Assembly: GCF_018860155.1 (NCBI RefSeq)
Contig: NZ_JAHKNI010000013.1
Location: 186,001-250,000, forward strand
Source: Nocardia albiluteola
GTDB taxonomy: Bacteria; Actinomycetota; Actinomycetes; Mycobacteriales; Mycobacteriaceae
DNA length: 64,000 nucleotides
Direction of reading: 5' to 3'
A program made the position numbers and the translations under genes. The stretch's first letter is position 1. Every line of letters starts with the position of its first letter. Shown here in pieces: positions 61,086 to 64,000 of this stretch. The notes under the pieces were generated by a model, which did not search any database, was not told the origin of the DNA, and saw nothing but the letters and a program-made list of their open reading frames with translations.

Positions 61086-62765
61086 TCAGCTGTCCGGGGT
61101 CGCCAACGACTGCAGCATGCGGGTGGCCATGCGCGCGGTCGCGTCGCCGCTGTCGACATCGTCGATGTGGATGGCGAAGGCCAGATCGCCCATGTTCCCG
61201 ATCAGCCAGCCGCTGGTGCCCGCGGTCGCGGCGAACGCATTGACGCCCGCGTAGCGGCGCAGGCTCGCCAGGTCCGGACCGTCCGCCGCCGAATCACGCA
61301 GCATCGCGCGCAGTTTGTCGACGACCGCCCCGGGTAGCTGCGAGAGCTGGGCCTTGGTCGTGGCCGGGCGGCCGATCTCGATCTGGGGAGGCGTCAGCGC
61401 GCCGTGCGAGATGCTGGCCGCCGCGATCGCCATGCCGAAGGTGCTGGCCAGGATCGGGTCCGAGCCGCCGTCCTTCACCTGTTCGACACCGGGTCCGGTG
61501 ATCGGCACCCGGCCGGTGGTCTCGTCGAGGCCGGGCACCTGGAATCCGATGCCGACGCCCAGGCGGGTGGCCGCCTCGGCCGCGTCCTTCACCGAAACAT
61601 CTTGCGGCGCCTTGTTTTTCAGGATGGCCGCAGCCGCCTTGAACAGGTCCATATTGCTACCGGCCGGATAGGCGTCGGTAAAAGCGGGCGAGCCCTGCGC
61701 GCTGGCCTGATTGTTCTGTGCGGCCGCGACGACCGCACCCGTGGACGGCTGGATGGCCACGATCGAGGCCGCGGTGCCGACGCTGACGACCGCGTCCTCC
61801 GCCGCGCGCTGCAGCTTCTGGTCCATGGTGGCGGCGATATCGGGCCCCGGCGGGCCCTGCTGCCCGGCCGGCTGGGAGATGAACTTGCCGTCCGACCCGA
61901 ACAGCTGCACACCCCAGCCGGCGTGCGCGTTCCGATTGTCCTGCCACACCTTCTTGTACGCGTCGGTCAGCGGCGACCAGACCCGGCGATCGGCGACGAC
62001 CAGCTGCGGCTGCTGCAGCATGACGACGCCGGGAATCGGCGCCATCCGGGGCTGCAGGATCGCGAAATCGTCGTCGCGCAGGGAGACCGCGGTGATGGGC
62101 TTGCCCCGCGAGGCCGAGAGTTGCTGCAGCAGTGAGGGACCGGTGATCAGCGGCGCGACCGGGGAGATGGCGTCGGCGAGGGCATTGGTGGAGGCGACCG
62201 GATCCGGCATCTTGGCCGGATCGAGCGTGATGACGTTGATGTTCTGCTGGGTCATCAGCCGCGCGCCGGTGTTGTCGTCGACCTTGGGCGCCGGAGTGGC
62301 ATCGGTGCGGACCAGTTTGACCGAGCGGGTGTTGTCCAGCTGCGGCATCACCACGGTCGGATCCCAGGAAATCCGCCAGCCGATCGCGAGCTTGCGGATG
62401 CTGCCCTGCAGGTCGAAGGTCCAGTCCTTGCCGGGCCCGAAGTTCCAGTCCGCCTTGAGATTGAACATGGATGTCGTCGCGTCCAGCCCGATGTACTGGG
62501 CGACCTGGTAATCGGGTTTGCCGGAGTTGAGCCCGCCGAAGATCTGCTTCAGCGAAGCCGCGGCGCCACCGGGGTAGGAGGTCAGGTCCGCCGCCCCGGT
62601 CGCGTCCTTGTCGTTCAGCAGCTCGGTGAATCGATCGACGATGCCGTGCGGGTCCGTCGGGGTGCTGTCACTGCCACACGACCCCAACGTGACCACCAGG
62701 ACGGCAGCCCCAGCGATTGCCGCTGCACCCTTAACCCGAATGCGGCGGGATCCCCTCACATCCAT
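61086..62765 (-). CDS. Penicillin-binding-like lipoprotein lacking the catalytic motifs
   Basis: About 559 residues. Lipobox LGSC after a signal peptide, an NTF2-like (MecA-N-type) domain at about 35-160, a middle domain, and a transpeptidase-like C-terminal half. The expected active-site S-x-x-K is replaced by 'YPAGSNMDLFKAAAAIL' (S-N-M-D), no S-x-N is seen before 'ATRLGVGIGFQVPGLDE', and the K-T-G motif reads 'FAATAGTSGWLIGN'. It therefore probably cannot acylate and may be a structural or regulatory relative of PBP-lipo (Rv2864c type). ATG 62765 or GTG 62774 may start it. Confidence 0.85.
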   Translation of the reverse strand: MDVRGSRRIRVKGAAAIAGAAVLVVTLGSCGSDSTPTDPHGIVDRFTELLNDKDATGAADLTSYPGGAAASLKQIFGGLNSGKPDYQVAQYIGLDATTSMFNLKADWNFGPGKDWTFDLQGSIRKLAIGWRISWDPTVVMPQLDNTRSVKLVRTDATPAPKVDDNTGARLMTQQNINVITLDPAKMPDPVASTNALADAISPVAPLITGPSLLQQLSASRGKPITAVSLRDDDFAILQPRMAPIPGVVMLQQPQLVVADRRVWSPLTDAYKKVWQDNRNAHAGWGVQLFGSDGKFISQPAGQQGPPGPDIAATMDQKLQRAAEDAVVSVGTAASIVAIQPSTGAVVAAAQNNQASAQGSPAFTDAYPAGSNMDLFKAAAAILKNKAPQDVSVKDAAEAATRLGVGIGFQVPGLDETTGRVPITGPGVEQVKDGGSDPILASTFGMAIAAASISHGALTPPQIEIGRPATTKAQLSQLPGAVVDKLRAMLRDSAADGPDLASLRRYAGVNAFAATAGTSGWLIGNMGDLAFAIHIDDVDSGDATARMATRMLQSLATPDS

Positions 62766-62997
62766 ATCGCCCACTCTTCACTCTTGTCACTCCAGCAACA
62801 CGGCCAACCGTACCCGAGGAGTTGATCGGCGGTGCCGTCGCGGGACCGTCCGCATTCTCCATGCTCAGCGACCACAATAGTGCCCGATTCGCGACTTCCG
62901 TCGCACCGGCCACGGATTCCTGATCCGTGTTCACCATTCAATAGACCCGAGTCTGTTCTCCACCAGCGGAATTCCACGGAGGCATTTGGGCGTAATC

Positions 62998-63015
62998 TTG
63001 TAATCAGTGTTACAA
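62998..63015. promoter_or_regulatory. TTGTAA-N6-TTACAA palindrome
   Basis: TTGTAATCAGTGTTACAA is a perfect 6-bp inverted repeat with a 6-nt spacer, 26 bp before ATG 63042, in the divergent region with the PBP-like gene. An operator is likely. Confidence 0.5.
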
Positions 63016-63041
63016 CGCTTCAAGGCAAGTGAGGTAGGCCC

Positions 63042-63641
63042 ATGAGACACGGACAAAGAGGACACGGGTTCGGGCGCCCCGGCGGGTGGCAGCAGGCCGA
63101 CCTGCCGGACGCCGCCGAGGCGCCGGACTGGTTCGCTGGCAGATTGCCGCGCGAATGGTTCAGCGGCACACCGACGGTCGACATCGATCGCGACGAGATC
63201 GTCGTGGTCGGCACGCTCCGCCCGGAGGCGCCGGCCGATGCGGAGCAACCGGCGGACGCCGAGGCGCCCACCGCGAAGGTTCCGCGCGCCACCCAGGAGG
63301 GGCAGATCGCGCGCTTCCGCGAGTCCACCCGCCCGGCGCGCATGCAGATCGCGCAGGAGGCGCAGGCCCGCTTCGGCCGCGCGGTCTCCTGGGGCGTGCA
63401 GCTCGGCGACGAGCGAATCCTGTTCACCCATCAGGCCGTTCCGGTCATGACCCGGCTGCGCCAGTCCGAGCGCAAGGTGCTGGACACGCTCGTCGACGCC
63501 GGCGTGGCCCGCTCCCGGTCCGACGCGCTGGCCTGGACGGTGAAGCTGGCCGGCAAGCACGCCGAGGAATGGCTCGCGGAACTGCGCGAGGCGATGACCA
63601 AGGTCGACGACCTCAGAGCGGAAGGCCCGCGCGGTCTGTAG
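63042..63641 (+). CDS. Conserved hypothetical protein with a helix-turn-helix-like C-terminus
   Basis: 199 residues from ATG 63042 (GTGAGGTAGG upstream). The middle has 'EWFSGTPTVDIDRDEIVVVG', a small beta unit; the last 90 residues are helical ('ARMQIAQEAQARFGRAVSWG', 'LDTLVDAGVARSRSDALAWT') and look like a ribbon-helix-helix or small DNA-binding fold found in actinobacterial hypothetical proteins. The first 20 residues are Gly/Gln/His-rich. Function not known; a palindromic operator precedes it, so self-regulation is possible. Confidence 0.72.
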   Translation: MRHGQRGHGFGRPGGWQQADLPDAAEAPDWFAGRLPREWFSGTPTVDIDRDEIVVVGTLRPEAPADAEQPADAEAPTAKVPRATQEGQIARFRESTRPARMQIAQEAQARFGRAVSWGVQLGDERILFTHQAVPVMTRLRQSERKVLDTLVDAGVARSRSDALAWTVKLAGKHAEEWLAELREAMTKVDDLRAEGPRGL

Positions 63642-63652
63642 GCCGCCACGGC

Positions 63653-63658
63653 TAGGGT
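63653..63658 (+). promoter_or_regulatory. -10 hexamer of aroQ
   Basis: TAGGGT with a 7-nt spacer to ATG 63666. Confidence 0.6.
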
Positions 63659-63665
63659 GTCCAGC

Positions 63666-64000
63666 ATGGCAGCGCCGATCCTCGTGCTCAACGGACCGAA
63701 CCTGAACATGCTGGGCACCCGGCAACCCGAGGTCTACGGCTCGGACACCCTCGACGACGTCGTGGAGCTGTGCCGCAAGACCGCGGCGCGATTCGACCGC
63801 GAGATCGTCGCGTTCCAGTCGAATTCCGAGGGGGCGCTGATCGATCGGATCCACGCCGCCCGCGGCGCCGAGTCCGCGATCGTGATCAATCCGGGCGGGC
63901 TCACCCATACCTCGGTGGCGCTGCGCGACGCCCTGGTCATCCCCGAGGTGCCGATCGTCGAGGTGCACATCTCCAATGTGCATGCCCGCGAGGAATTCCG
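63666..64000 (+). CDS. aroQ: 3-dehydroquinate dehydratase, type II (start only)
   Basis: The 111 visible codons match AroQ from the start: 'ILVLNGPNLNMLGTRQPEVY' with the catalytic Arg and Tyr loop, 'FQSNSEGALIDRIHAARG', 'IVINPGGLTHTSVALRDAL' and 'PIVEVHISNVHAREEF' (His motif). It dehydrates 3-dehydroquinate in the shikimate pathway. About 35 residues lie beyond the window edge. It starts 25 nt after the preceding gene, with its own leaderless promoter. Confidence 0.96.
   Translation, partial: MAAPILVLNGPNLNMLGTRQPEVYGSDTLDDVVELCRKTAARFDREIVAFQSNSEGALIDRIHAARGAESAIVINPGGLTHTSVALRDALVIPEVPIVEVHISNVHAREEF

Noticed and set aside
1..64000. CRISPR arrays, insertion sequences, prophage genes or rRNA
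   Set aside because: Looked for on both strands; no transposase, integrase, phage structural gene, spaced direct repeat or rRNA sequence was recognised. The 18-bp array has no spacers.

Overview
The window is high-GC actinobacterial DNA and reads like a chromosome segment of Nocardia or a close mycolic-acid producer. The evidence is the gene set (MmpL3, AftD, a DUF3068 LmcA/PgfA-type protein, FabG4-HtdX-FadA2-FadE5, GTP-dependent PEP carboxykinase) and a gene order close to the Rv0204-Rv0244 region of Mycobacterium tuberculosis as I recall it. There is no prophage, transposase, plasmid backbone or CRISPR array; I call one tRNA gene.

Layout. 1-8.1 kb: the tail of a DUF218 protein, an NCS1 permease, dCTP deaminase, tRNA-Gly(CCC), a small lipoprotein, a MazF-like toxin-antitoxin pair, a hydrolase/enoyl-CoA hydratase pair, a secreted DUF4185 protein, a methyltransferase and a hydrolase. 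8.1-21.2 kb: a lipid-metabolism block with FadE5, a second DUF4185 protein, 6-phosphogluconate dehydrogenase, the GH3 lipoprotein LpqI, a TetR regulator, a DUF5685 gene broken by an in-frame TAG, HtdX, FabG4 and FadA2. The TetR promoter, the fadE5 promoter and the fabG4/fadA2 divergent promoter share a TTAC-N6-GTAA operator, which suggests a small autoregulated regulon. 21.2-25.9 kb: a secreted protein, a GNAT acetyltransferase, an ADP-ribosylglycohydrolase, a universal stress protein and isochorismate synthase. 25.9-40 kb: an arabinogalactan/lipoarabinomannan-type envelope block with a DUF2613 peptide, AftD, an acyltransferase, a DUF3068 protein, a flippase, a second GT-C-like membrane protein, a glycosyltransferase and a methyltransferase. 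A 635-bp array of about 35 copies of an 18/19-bp repeat lies inside it. 40-46 kb: two small unknown genes, pckA and a two-gene dynamin-like GTPase operon. 46-52.6 kb: a lipase, then trmB, a NYN-like protein and mmpL3 in an overlapping operon. 52.6-57.6 kb: a hydrolase, a DUF1707 protein and a response regulator/sensor kinase/AI-2E transporter operon. 57.6-64 kb: a membrane adenylate cyclase preceded by a possible 16-codon leader ORF, a YbhN-like protein, a DUF3054 protein, a penicillin-binding-like lipoprotein lacking its catalytic motifs, an unknown gene and the start of aroQ.

Fifteen start codons sit 6-8 nt behind a TANNNT hexamer, the leaderless-promoter geometry common in actinobacteria; this was used to choose several starts. 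The features most worth following are the TTAC-N6-GTAA regulon, the repeat array, the cyclase leader ORF, the catalytically degenerate PBP, the amber-split Cys-rich DUF5685 gene, matching loop insertions in two GT-C-type proteins, and two cases of gene 3' ends duplicated just past their stop codons. All family assignments were made by reading the sequence; no database search was run.
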